Positions 32,315 to 41,059 of a stretch of 43,613 bases of DNA are shown piece after piece. Location of the stretch: the NCBI RefSeq assembly GCF_917627385.1, contig NZ_CAKJTL010000120.1:1-43613 (forward strand), given 5' to 3'. Source of the DNA: Protofrankia sp. CiT1. Its GTDB lineage: Bacteria; Actinomycetota; Actinomycetes; Frankiales; Frankiaceae. Every line of letters starts with the position of its first letter. Positions within the stretch are counted from its first letter, which is position 1. A model generated the notes under the pieces. It made no database searches. It was not told where the DNA came from and worked only from the letters and a program-made list of their open reading frames with translations. Made by a program: the position numbers and the translations under genes.

Positions 32315-33640
32315 TCACTCCACCGACATCTGGTCCAGCCTTTCAGTGGCATAGTCAATCGCCGTTCGCCAGGAGCTGTGCTGCTGTTCGCCACTCCCGA
32401 GCACGAGCATCAGATGTCCCTCGGGCGGGTCGTCGTCCCGCCGGGGGAATTCAATCACCTGGAACGACGTCACAGTGTGTTCGTGCAACGATCGTAACCG
32501 TTGAAGTGCCTCCTGCCGTCTTGGCGAAGTCGGTCCCATCGTCGGCGCCGGCCACTGAAGCCACGGCTCAGCTGGAGGCTGCATCACGCGGTGCACAATC
32601 GGCAGGACTCTGAGCATGATGTTGTCGAGGTCCTTACCGGCGGCAGATGGCGTCACGAGCAGCGTCACCCTGAGCTGGCACACCAGGGGGAACAGCCAGT
32701 GCGCCTTGGTCTTAAACCCTCGAACCTCAGCTTCGACGCGCCGGGCGAACTGCCGGGTCGGCTCACTGTGGGTGGGCAGCCCCGCCAGCGGCAGCGAGAT
32801 GATGTCGCTCGCGAGGATGCCGCTCTCAAGCAGGTGCTCCCGCACCTGCCGGTACTCCAAAGTTCGGGAGGCCCCCTCCGGGAGCGCCAGCCCGCCCGAC
32901 CCGAAGGGTCGGAGTGCCGCCGCACCAGCGCAGAGAGCAGACAGCAGATGGGCGTCAGCCACGCCCAACAGCGACTCCTGCGTCTTCGCTCGTCGCAGGT
33001 AGCGGGCATGTTCCACCAGCCACGCCTGGATACTGCCGTCCTCGACGGCCACCAGCTCCTGTTGGTCGTCGTCCTCATCGTCGGTGAACCGCGGCCCCTC
33101 GAACGGGTCGTCATCATCGCGATCGCCGGAGCGCAGATTCAGGTCGCCGGCCAGCTCCAGATCGACCACCACGTCGCGCAGCGGCATGGCCCGGACCCAG
33201 ACCCACGGCTGGTGGTCGACACCGAGGTCACGGAGTCCGAAATCGTCACGGCCCCAGCCATGGTGGGTCGAGACGTACAGCAGCTTGACTTGGCGGTCAT
33301 CGTCGTACAGCGCCGGCCGTCGTCCGTGTGGCTCGCCTGTCTTAGCGGCGCCCAACAGATCCAGGTAGCGCTTCGCCAGCGTCTCGATGCTGGGCGGATT
33401 TTTCGTCGAGGTCGAGAAATGCAGCTCCAACGCCACCGGACCGCGGAAAAACCGGCGGCGGCGTGCCGTCATCTCCGTGGCTACCGCCTCGCGGAAGCTG
33501 GCGTCGGATCGTCCCCGGCGGCCCTTGGCCCGAGGCTCCTGCTTCACGTCGACATGGATCTCTCTGCGACGCCGCCGCCCGTGCTGGGCCGCCAACCCCC
33601 GCCGGGAGGTGAGGAAGTGGCCCGGGTCGTAGGACCTCAC
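32315..33640 (-). CDS. RusA-like double-module protein
   Basis: 441 aa from GTG 33640, which overlaps the upstream stop (GTGA). Residues about 25-140 resemble RusA Holliday-junction resolvases (PRAKGRRGRSDASFREAV, GPVALELHFSTS, PSIETLAKRYLDLL, LYDDDRQVKLLYVS), but the usual D-x-D-N is S-I-E-T here. A second similar piece near residues 350-385 (LRVTLLVTPSAAGKDLDNIML) has that D-L-D-N. An acidic linker (DEDDDQQEL) and a helical middle separate them. So catalytic residues of one fold appear spread over two modules. The match is by pattern only. It is co-translated with the preceding unknown gene and sits next to the Shedu-type gene. Confidence 0.6.
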   Translation of the reverse strand: MRSYDPGHFLTSRRGLAAQHGRRRRREIHVDVKQEPRAKGRRGRSDASFREAVATEMTARRRRFFRGPVALELHFSTSTKNPPSIETLAKRYLDLLGAAKTGEPHGRRPALYDDDRQVKLLYVSTHHGWGRDDFGLRDLGVDHQPWVWVRAMPLRDVVVDLELAGDLNLRSGDRDDDDPFEGPRFTDDEDDDQQELVAVEDGSIQAWLVEHARYLRRAKTQESLLGVADAHLLSALCAGAAALRPFGSGGLALPEGASRTLEYRQVREHLLESGILASDIISLPLAGLPTHSEPTRQFARRVEAEVRGFKTKAHWLFPLVCQLRVTLLVTPSAAGKDLDNIMLRVLPIVHRVMQPPAEPWLQWPAPTMGPTSPRRQEALQRLRSLHEHTVTSFQVIEFPRRDDDPPEGHLMLVLGSGEQQHSSWRTAIDYATERLDQMSVE

Positions 33641-35142
33641 GGCTGCTCGGCACGCCCTTCGAGCCCCAGTTGCCAAGCGACCGCCAGGCGGTTGGCGGCG
33701 CTCCAGACCGAGTCGGCGCCGTCGTTCGGCGGCTTGCTCTGGTCCGGCGCCAGCGTCACGTGCGCCAGGCTCTCGACCGGCGTCTCCTCCATCAGGAGGT
33801 TCAGCGCTTCGATGACTTCGTGCAGGAGGCGCTCCAGCAGCACGTCCATCTCGGCTCGAATGCCCTGCGGCTGGGCCGTGATCCCCCAGCTCGCGTCACC
33901 ACCGGACGCTCCGGTGGCTGCCAGGAGCGTTGCCTGATCCACACCGGGCATGCTCATGTGGGTCTCCGCTCGGCTCATGCCGGTGCCCCTGGTCCCAATG
34001 GCGGTCATGGCCTCGCCGTGGATCGTATTGCGCATCTGCCGCAGGACCGTCAGCGCGGCTTCCGCCGCCGTGCCGGGCGCGACGACCGCCGCCAACGACG
34101 GACGCAGGTTCTGGACTTCCTTGATCCAGTCAGGAGCGTGCCACCCTGCCCGCTTCGGCGGCTTCGGGATCTTCAGCGCGGCATGTGCCACGCTGGCCGA
34201 AGCGTCGACCGCACCCATGAGCAACAGCGCCGCCTCGTCGAAGGCGGCCAGCGCCTCGTCCGCGGTGTCGTTGTTCTGGGGCTGGTTCAGCGCGATGTGA
34301 ACCACGTCCCGTGCCCGAAGCGCCCGCTCAATCCGCTGGAGCACCGAGCCGCCGAGATAGAGCACGCGCTCGTCCCCGCCGCCATCCGCATGCTGCACGC
34401 ACGCGGAGAACCATCGCCATCCGGCCGGAAGCGCCTGCCGGGCGCCCACCCAATACAGAAGGCCCCGGTTCCACCTCACCAAGGCCGGACCGAGCGGCCC
34501 GGTGCCATAGACGGCGTATGCCCCCTGCGCCCGGAGGTAGAGGCCGAGCAGGGGAAGGGCCGCCTCTGGAGTGAGGCAGGTGACGCCGTTGGTTCTCCCG
34601 CCGAGCGCCTCGAAGACGTACGGCCGATCCGTCACAAACACATCGGCATGGATCGCTTCGGTCGCGCCCACGGCCCGAGCATCCGCCCGCCGGCTGGCGA
34701 TGGCCTGTTCCCAGCCTCCGTCGCGGTACGACGAGGTTGTCACGTCGCGCGCGGCGAAGGAGACCCCGTTGCCCATGATCCCCGTGTACCTCACACCCTC
34801 CCCGTGCTCGTACACCAAAGACGGGTTGTCGCCATCTTCTCCGAGCGTCACCCAGCCGGGAGCTACCTGGGAACCTTCGCTGGCCCGGAAGGCCCCCACC
34901 GGCGGACCGGCATCCGCGTGCCGGTAGAACTCAACCAGCGGGTGAGCCAGGAGGCCGGCGAGCTGAGCCCGCCTCGACCGCTCAAGATGCGGCGGGTCCA
35001 CCAGCAGGTGGTTGTCGATGAGCACCACGAGCTTCCGGTACGGCTGTCGCCCCCGGAAGAGCGACGGGTAGCCCTTCGCTGTCTCGGGCCAGGTGGCTGA
35101 GCCGGATGGGGTCAAGCTGCGGAGACGGAGCCGGGGGATCAC
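33637..35142 (-). CDS. Hypothetical 501-aa protein with HEPN-like motif
   Basis: GTG 35142 is a working start; the frame is open to 35298 and no clear ribosome site decides it. The N-terminal half is alpha/beta (YRKLVVLIDNHLLVDPPH; HADVFVTDRPYVFEALGG). The C-terminal half is helical and includes VLRQMRNTIHGEAM, which has the RN..H form of HEPN ribonucleases. No ATPase or membrane segment. Its stop overlaps the RusA-like gene's GTG, so the two form a unit. Neighbouring a Shedu-type gene, it may be part of another defence system; this is guilt by association. Confidence 0.6.
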   Translation of the reverse strand: MIPRLRLRSLTPSGSATWPETAKGYPSLFRGRQPYRKLVVLIDNHLLVDPPHLERSRRAQLAGLLAHPLVEFYRHADAGPPVGAFRASEGSQVAPGWVTLGEDGDNPSLVYEHGEGVRYTGIMGNGVSFAARDVTTSSYRDGGWEQAIASRRADARAVGATEAIHADVFVTDRPYVFEALGGRTNGVTCLTPEAALPLLGLYLRAQGAYAVYGTGPLGPALVRWNRGLLYWVGARQALPAGWRWFSACVQHADGGGDERVLYLGGSVLQRIERALRARDVVHIALNQPQNNDTADEALAAFDEAALLLMGAVDASASVAHAALKIPKPPKRAGWHAPDWIKEVQNLRPSLAAVVAPGTAAEAALTVLRQMRNTIHGEAMTAIGTRGTGMSRAETHMSMPGVDQATLLAATGASGGDASWGITAQPQGIRAEMDVLLERLLHEVIEALNLLMEETPVESLAHVTLAPDQSKPPNDGADSVWSAANRLAVAWQLGLEGRAEQP

Positions 35143-35365
35143 ACGCCGAAGGCTACCGAAGGTGCCAGGGCCACCTCTGCGGGGTCTGCCGACAAAGCCA
35201 AGCAGTTTTCGGTGCCGCGTAGCGGCCGCCGCACATTCCACGCGGCGCCCCTCGCCTACGACGGGGACCGTCTGAGCTGCGACCCCGCCACGATGCACGC
35301 GAAAAGGCCTTACGGAACTCAGGTCCTTGATCCCACAGGCGATAGGATTTAAGATTAGGTTCTAA

Positions 35366-35731
35366 GTGGAGACCTCAGTCATGAGTCATGGTTTCACAGA
35401 AGATGAATCCGAGGCGCCCTATTTCGCTAAGGGGCTTAGTCCTAAGGCGCTCTCAGACCAGGAGGGTTCCCTGAGGGAGCTAAGTAACGCAGTGCTTAAC
35501 TCGCTCCTTCGTCTCCGGAAACGCGAGGGAGCTACGGCTTCGGCGCTCATCCAACTCTCACGCTTGAGACCTACTGCCGGCCTGTGGATTCCGCAACTCC
35601 GGGACGAGCACGAAGCGACGGAGCTTCGGTCCAAGCTCGAAGACATCGCGGCAAGCCTTGGTGGCGAGGGAGGAGGGATCGCCTATTCAGAAATTGTCCC
35701 CTGCGCTCTCGCGCTACTAAAGGGAATCTAA
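35366..35731 (+). CDS. Small hypothetical protein
   Basis: 121 aa from GTG 35366, or 116 from ATG 35381 (MSHGFTEDESEAPYF). Helical and charged (SLRELSNAVLNSLLRLRKREG, TELRSKLEDIAASLGGEGGG). Codon use is markedly less GC-rich than surrounding genes (cgctaaggggcttagtccta). No known family. It begins an AT-richer island that ends at the IS630 element. Confidence 0.5.
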   Translation: METSVMSHGFTEDESEAPYFAKGLSPKALSDQEGSLRELSNAVLNSLLRLRKREGATASALIQLSRLRPTAGLWIPQLRDEHEATELRSKLEDIAASLGGEGGGIAYSEIVPCALALLKGI

Positions 35732-35797
35732 GTAGCTGGACTCCGGCAGGCACGTGACCTGCGCAGATGCATTTTCTCGGGTCCAGTAACCAGGATT

Positions 35798-36030
35798 CCC
35801 ATCAGTAGGTGCGTGGGAAAGCGTAACTGTGCTTAATGAACGGAGAAAGAGCCTGATCAGCCGAGAGGGGAAAAGATATACCCCGGCCTATTTCTATGGA
35901 TGGGAGGACCTCGCCCTGCGCGCCCTAGCGGACGCCGTCGCAAAAGAGATCGCGAAGGGATAGTCTAGCTAGACAATCTGGATTCTCTTACGGGCATCGC
36001 GATTTTATTGTCGTTTCACCCATCAGTAGG
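35798..36030. repeat. 12-bp direct repeat pair
   Basis: cccatcagtagg at 35798-35809 and again at 36019-36030, bracketing the 44-codon ORF. Possibly insertion footprints or regulator sites. Confidence 0.5.
35829..35963 (+). CDS. Possible 44-aa protein
   Basis: GTG 35829 to TAG 35963, encoding a basic head (VLNERRKSLISREGKRYTPA) and an Ala-rich helical tail (WEDLALRALADAVAKEIAKG). There is no clear ribosome site. The sequence looks protein-like but is too short to be sure. The 12-bp repeat cccatcagtagg flanks it on both sides. Confidence 0.3.
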   Translation: MLNERRKSLISREGKRYTPAYFYGWEDLALRALADAVAKEIAKG

Positions 36031-36158
36031 GTTCTAACTTCATTAACTACTGAGGATGAACCGAGGAAGTTATTGAATGTGATAGCATTCTGGTTTCGCA
36101 TTCTTTTTACGTTCCGTAAGTGTGTGCGAGCTGCCGGACGCCCGGGTAGGCCAGCGGT

Positions 36159-37239
36159 ATGAGGTATGCCCAGGGCGGCGGGTTGACCGCCGCGGAGCAG
36201 GCGAAGCGGGAGCAGCTACGCCTGGAGGCGGCCGAGATGTTCGAGCTGGGAGCCACCCAGGCCGAGGTAGCCGAAGAACTCCGGGTCAGCCGCATGTCGG
36301 CCAGCCGCTGGTATCGGGACTGGAAGGCCCGCGGCACGGCCGGGCTGCTGTCGAGGGGGCCGGGCGGGCTGCCGTGCCGGCTCGACGACCGGCAGCTGGC
36401 CCGGCTGGAGGCCGCGCTGCGCTGCGGCCCGGCCGCGGACGGCTTCGACGACCAGGTCTGGACCGGCGCCCGCGTCGCCGAGCTGATCGAACGGATGTTT
36501 GGGGTGCGCTACACGGCGAGGGGCGCGTCGCTGCTGCTGCACCGGCTGGGCTGGTCGGTGCAGCAGCCCGTCCACCGGGCGGCCGAGCGCGACGAACAGG
36601 CCGTCCGGCGCTGGCGGGAGGAGGAATGGCCGACGATCGTCGAGAAGGCGGAGGGCGCCTGGATCTGCTTTGAGGACGAGGCCGCCGCCTGCCTGCGCCC
36701 GCCGAAGGGCCGGACCTGGGCGCGGCGCGGGTGCACACCGGTCCTCCCGGTCTGCGGCCGGGGTTCGGGCCGGATGTCGATCGCCGGCATGGTGTGTGCC
36801 AAGCCGGGCGAGGCGACCCGGCTGGCCCGCCGGACCCGGGTGCACACCCACCGCACGGGTGAGCGGCGCAGCATGTCCGAGGCCGACTACGCCACACTGA
36901 TCAGCTCGTTTCACGACGAGGTCGACGCCCCCCTCGTCCTGGTCTGGGACAACCTGAATACCCATACAAGCACGGACATGCAGGTGTTCCTCGACGCCAA
37001 CGCCGCCTGTGGGTGTGACAGCCTGGCTGACCGTCTACCGGCTGCCCGCCTACGCCCCCGATCTCAACCCGGCGGAAGGGGTCTGGGCCACCCTCCGGCG
37101 CGGGATGGCGAACCTGGTGGCCGCCGGGAAGACACACGCGTTCCGGGCGGTCGAAGCCGGGCTCGTCCGGATCGGAGCGAGCCCGACCCTGCTCGACGGC
37201 TGCATCGCCGAGACCGGGCTCGTCCCGGCACCGGGGTAG
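36159..37239 (+). pseudogene. IS630-family transposase with frameshift
   Basis: The first frame (from 36159) encodes a helix-turn-helix head (FELGATQAEVAEELRVSRMSASRW), the WICFEDEAAACLRP segment with the first catalytic Asp, GMVCAKPG, and VLVWDNLNTHTS with the second Asp. After about residue 285 it loses homology. The +1 frame (from about 37009) supplies the ending WLTVYRLPAYAPDLNPAEGVWATLRR with the final Glu. So one base change between about 36990 and 37025 breaks the gene, unless a programmed shift restores it. GC content jumps at about 36120, marking the left edge of the element. I could not pair terminal inverted repeats. Confidence 0.8.
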
Positions 37240-37559
37240 CCACCCGGCCGCGGGTGCCGACGGCGGAGCGTGGCGGCGGGAGGAAGGCCGGCCCCGGTCG
37301 CGCCCCGTCCGACGGCCCGAACCCGTCGGATCCCGGCCGAAGGCCGCATCGCACCCGGGACCGGCGACGCTCCGCGGCCCCGGCACCCACACACCCGCCG
37401 CCGGGCCTCCACGATCTACCAACACTCCAGCCGAGCTCGAGCGGTCGAGGTCGCAGACGCCATGTCGGCGCGGCCCGCTCAGATCAGACCCCACTCCCCG
37501 GAGCACACGAGCGGAGCCTCCACCCGAGCCGGGGCGGTTCAGTCGCCACCTTTGTGATC

Positions 37560-37676
37560 ATTCGGTGGTGACCTCGGTGACCTCGGTGACGGCGGCGCGG
37601 GCCTCTTCGCGACCAGGTCGGCTGCGAGCTGCTGATGATCGAGTCGTGTTGGCATGGGCTCGATCGTCTCGTCCAT
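37560..37676 (-). pseudogene. IS256-type transposase N-terminal scrap
   Basis: From ATG 37676 the product starts MDETIEPMPTRLDHQQLAADLVA, the typical opening of actinomycete IS256-family transposases. It then breaks into a different frame and stops near 37560, where the IS630 tail begins. A short remnant of an older insertion. Confidence 0.5.
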
Positions 37677-37832
37677 GATCCGTCCTTCCCGCCAAGCCAC
37701 GCTTGGCGCGATCAGGCAGACCACTTACACCCCAGGTCGGACAGCCCCTGACCAGACAAGGGGTCAAAGGCCTGCCCATCTGGGGTGGCCGCTTGGCGCA
37801 GGCCTACCACCTGGGACAGCGGATCCCGCCCG

Positions 37833-38765
37833 TTATGGATGATCGATTCGAACGACGAGTCGGGTGAGGACGTTGTTGGACAGGTGGTGGCCTGGATGGG
37901 GTGCCCAGGAGAATTTCCTGCCGCTCAGATAAAAAGGAGGCGGACCGGCGTTAAGGTCGACACCAAGCAGTTCGCGCAGAATCAGGTATTCCAACATCGA
38001 TAGGGCGACCGATGCTGTCAATCCGAGCACCGCAAGAAGATCGGACATGCCGGTTGGAGTGGCCGCATATCCGGTACCGCCATATGGGCTCACTTTATCC
38101 ACGAGAATGGACCCGACAACGAACCATGGTGCAGCAAGAGCGGGAAGGAGAGGGTGGGCGGCGTCCGCTTGGAGCTGGTTGAAGACCGCCATATTAAAAA
38201 TCAGCATGATCAGGATCAGGCTCGGAATGAACAAGACGAGTACATAGAGGAGCGCATCTGACCGTTCAGGAGAGTCAAGCGGGGTCTGATACACCGATGT
38301 CCGCTCCAGGCTACTGAAACCGCGGTTCAGTAAGATCTTGAGGAATGCAAGCAGCGCAATCAGACCCAGGATGCAACCTCCGGGCCCTACGCTCCGCCGC
38401 GGCTGGGTGCCTCCGCTGGGCACGGCAGACCTCGAAATCCGCGGGCCGAACCAGAACAGTTGCCAGGCCCATGCCCGGTTGCGGACAGGAGTGCCCCTAA
38501 CAATGAGCAGTAGGTTGATGACAATCAGAAATCCTGCACTGGCGGCCCCGCCCCATACACCACGCCACGCGGATGCGGTGAGCAGATCTCCGAAGTCACG
38601 CATTCCGTAGAGCAGGGTCAGGCCGAAAAAAGTCGCGGCGGCGGCGGCCGTCCGTAACCGGCGGATCAATCGGATGGTTCGGCTCGACGACTCCACGACA
38701 GACCGCACCAGAAAGAATGCCGGAATCAAGGAGATCCAGGCGACGGCGAGATTGTCTAACGACAT
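37833..38765 (-). CDS. Multi-TM membrane protein of unknown function
   Basis: 310 aa with aaggcgg upstream of ATG 38765. About seven hydrophobic segments (LAVAWISLIPAFFLVRSVV, AAAAATFFGLTLLYG, GGAASAGFLIVINLLLIV, GCILGLIALLAFLKILL, ALLYVLVLFIPSLILIMLIFN, ALAAPWFVVGSILV, LLAVLGLTASVALSMLEYLIL). No transporter signature or conserved charged TM residues seen. It is moderately GC-poor, like the neighbouring lipoprotein. Not recognised. Confidence 0.75.
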   Translation of the reverse strand: MSLDNLAVAWISLIPAFFLVRSVVESSSRTIRLIRRLRTAAAAATFFGLTLLYGMRDFGDLLTASAWRGVWGGAASAGFLIVINLLLIVRGTPVRNRAWAWQLFWFGPRISRSAVPSGGTQPRRSVGPGGCILGLIALLAFLKILLNRGFSSLERTSVYQTPLDSPERSDALLYVLVLFIPSLILIMLIFNMAVFNQLQADAAHPLLPALAAPWFVVGSILVDKVSPYGGTGYAATPTGMSDLLAVLGLTASVALSMLEYLILRELLGVDLNAGPPPFYLSGRKFSWAPHPGHHLSNNVLTRLVVRIDHP

Positions 38766-38991
38766 TGGACCGCCTTTTTGATGCGACCGCTACAGGGTAC
38801 TTATCGGATAATCTGTCGGCGAGAAAAAGAAGGCAGACTGGACCGCTCGCCACCCTCGAGATGTATTCATAATACCACAGGTAGCGGCTATTTTTGGCGC
38901 GTCCGTAAATGTGTAAATTGGACAAGAAGGTCGATCGTGCAATTCGACTATTCACGAAGATTGGCATGCTTCCAACCAGCCGCTGATATTA

Positions 38992-39411
38992 TCACTGTCG
39001 ATCGTAGCGCTGGCCATCAAGAATCAGCACGTCACCCTCAAGCGACCAGGTTACTGTGGCTGACTTGCAGTTCGTACCGGCCGCGAATGTCATGGTAATC
39101 TGGTTGCCCGAGACCTTGAATGGGCCGGAGCACTGGTTCACGCTGCCGTCGGGCCAGGGGTGCGTCCAGATCCAGGTCCCGTCCGATTCGAACGAATGCG
39201 CATTCAACCCGGAGGTACCCTCCAACCCCCAGTCCCCGACCAGGCCAGCGGGAACACTCCAGTCATCCGACGTCGCCGCGTCCGTGGCCTGCTCCGTACC
39301 CGGGGTGGGCGGTGTCAGTCTCTCCGTCCATTCGCTGCCGCCGCATCCAGTGAGAAGGACGCCCACGAGGAGGGCTACCGCCGTCCCGATCAGTCCTGAC
39401 CTCTTCATCAT
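38992..39411 (-). CDS. Small secreted lipoprotein
   Basis: 139 aa. The signal peptide MMKRSGLIGTAVALLVGVLLTG ends at a lipobox LLTGC, so the mature protein is lipid-anchored at Cys23. After a Thr/Pro/Asp-rich linker the domain (LVGDWGLEGTSGLNAHSFESDGTWIWTHPW, then ITMTFAAGTNC, TVTWSLEGDVLILDG) has the strand pattern of small lipocalin-like or META-like beta barrels. The function is unknown. Confidence 0.8.
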   Translation of the reverse strand: MMKRSGLIGTAVALLVGVLLTGCGGSEWTERLTPPTPGTEQATDAATSDDWSVPAGLVGDWGLEGTSGLNAHSFESDGTWIWTHPWPDGSVNQCSGPFKVSGNQITMTFAAGTNCKSATVTWSLEGDVLILDGQRYDRQ

Positions 39412-39510
39412 TACCCCCGGCTACGCCTCGCTGGCACCCATGCCGCCGAATTCATGCTGTCGCAGCGTACGGCTCGGCCGCGAGCGCAGCCAATGGGTAG
39501 TACCTATAGG

Positions 39511-39531
39511 GTTATCGGCGCCGCCGATAAC
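39511..39531. repeat. Perfect inverted repeat between lysR and lipoprotein genes
   Basis: gttatcggc-gcc-gccgataac, 9-bp arms. It lies just past the LysR gene's stop and 100 bases before the lipoprotein start, so it can be a terminator for the first or an operator for the second. Confidence 0.65.
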
Positions 39532-39549
39532 GGAACTATCGAAGAGTCG

Positions 39550-40488
39550 TCAGGCCCCCGACTCGCCATGAAGTCCCTCGGACAGGGTCGCCAAGGCCTT
39601 GCACACCTGAACTGCACCCAGGCAGAAGGCGCCGACTTCCGGGCGCCGGTCGTTCCTGCGGTGCACGGCCACCGCCATGCTGGGTTCAACGCAGAGCAGG
39701 AGCACTGACGGCATTTCTGACCGACTTATTCCAACCGAGCGACGAGTTGAGGGGGTACCAACAGCGGCTCCGTTCCCCGCCATTATTTGATAGCCGAATT
39801 CTGCGACACTCACGGCGCTGTTGCCCGCGATGCGGGGCAATTCTCCATTGCGATAGCGCGTCAGCAGCCAGTAGTCCATCATCTGGGGTTTTGCGTCGGG
39901 TGTACCGTGCACGATTGGGAAGTCGAGGACGTCTTCGACCGGCAGTTGGGTGGACTCGGCAAGCGGATGGTTCGGGCCAATGAAAAGTTCGAGAGGCTCC
40001 CGCTCCAGATCATACGAGAGGAAGTGTTCATCTTCTATCGGAAGGCGCGTCAAGATGACATCGAAACGGTCTTGCAACAAATCTTCGGGAGCCTGGAAGT
40101 AGGTGGCCTCACGAATCGTCAAAGCGCACTCAGAGAATGCCGCTCGGTAGGCGGCAGCGAAGGCCGAGATGAGATGGCTACACGATCCGGGAACCACGCC
40201 CACACGCAACTGGCTCAACCGGCTCGCTCCGATATCGCGGGCCGTCTGCACGGCGGCGCGGGTGGCACGGAGAGCATCCTCGGCGAGAGGCATCATAGCG
40301 GTCCCCGCAGGGGTCAGATAAGCTCCTCTGGGATGGCGCTTGAACAGCGGCCCGGTTTCGCGTTCCAGCAGTCGAATCTGTTCACTGAGGGTGGGCTGGG
40401 TGACCTTCAGCACCTCCGCGGCACGGGAGAAGCTTCCCCATTCCGCGACAGCGAGAAAATATCTCAGATGCCGCAGTTCCACGTCCAT
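39550..40488 (-). CDS. LysR-family transcriptional regulator
   Basis: 312 aa. The N-terminal winged helix is canonical (MDVELRHLRYFLAVAEWGSFSRAAEVLKVTQPTLSEQIRLLE). The effector domain follows with LRVGVVPG, FDVILTRLPIE and PLELFIGPNHPLA. The C-terminal stretch (VAVHRRNDRRPEVGAFCLGAV) is complete. Full family length. No divergent target gene sits at its 5' side, so the regulated gene is unclear; the adjacent lipoprotein downstream is one candidate. Confidence 0.93.
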   Translation of the reverse strand: MDVELRHLRYFLAVAEWGSFSRAAEVLKVTQPTLSEQIRLLERETGPLFKRHPRGAYLTPAGTAMMPLAEDALRATRAAVQTARDIGASRLSQLRVGVVPGSCSHLISAFAAAYRAAFSECALTIREATYFQAPEDLLQDRFDVILTRLPIEDEHFLSYDLEREPLELFIGPNHPLAESTQLPVEDVLDFPIVHGTPDAKPQMMDYWLLTRYRNGELPRIAGNSAVSVAEFGYQIMAGNGAAVGTPSTRRSVGISRSEMPSVLLLCVEPSMAVAVHRRNDRRPEVGAFCLGAVQVCKALATLSEGLHGESGA

Positions 40489-41059
40489 AAGTCCTCCGCG
40501 CCACGCTCTTGGTCCGCAACCCGCAGTCAGCCTGGCACGACCTGGTGGTTTATGCCGCTCGTTTCAGCGGTAGGTTGGCTCGCGGACCGTACAGTGGCGG
40601 TGATCGGTCCGTGGTGGTGGACGGGGTGGGCATTGACCTCCACGCCGGTGAGGCTACCCGAGGTTCCTCGTCTGACAGCGGGGGGAGCTACTACGTGGTG
40701 CACGCACCGGGGCAGACGTGAAAGGGTGGTCTCAACCGGTCAGTGCACCACCCGCATCGTGCTGGGATCCATGGGGTTCCGGCATGAGGCGGACGCCCGG
40801 ATGATGCACTGACCGCTGGAGACCGCCCGGACTATCGCCGCAGCAGGTATTGACCTGGCTGTGACATCAAGATCTCGCTACTCTAGCGCTTCCGAGTCTG
40901 GTCAGGGATGAGATTCGCTCGCGGCTGGCTGCGCAGTCGCCCCAGGGGGATGTGGACGACCCGCCCTGAGAATCTGACGCGCAAGCTCCGCGACCCATGG
41001 ATGTTCAGAGAACCTGTTCAGCGCTCGTGGAGAACCGTACCGACGAGCCCGACCGGTCG
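40489..41059. other. Intergenic region before att copy
   Basis: About 570 bases with no convincing gene; the open frames are shadows without ribosome sites. It contains the imperfect 31-bp inverted repeat at 40724-40828. Confidence 0.5.
40724..40828. repeat. 31-bp imperfect inverted repeats 43 bp apart
   Basis: The left arm (40724-40754, starting gggtggtctcaaccggtcag) and the reverse complement of the right arm (40798-40828) match at 26 of 31 positions. The 105-bp unit has no coding capacity. This looks like a miniature transposable element reduced to its ends, or a structured RNA. No flanking duplication was evident. Confidence 0.65.

Noticed and set aside
32501-35100. Two long rightward frames (478 and 476 codons)
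   Set aside because: Antisense to the coupled leftward pair, which has a GTGA junction and sensible protein composition.
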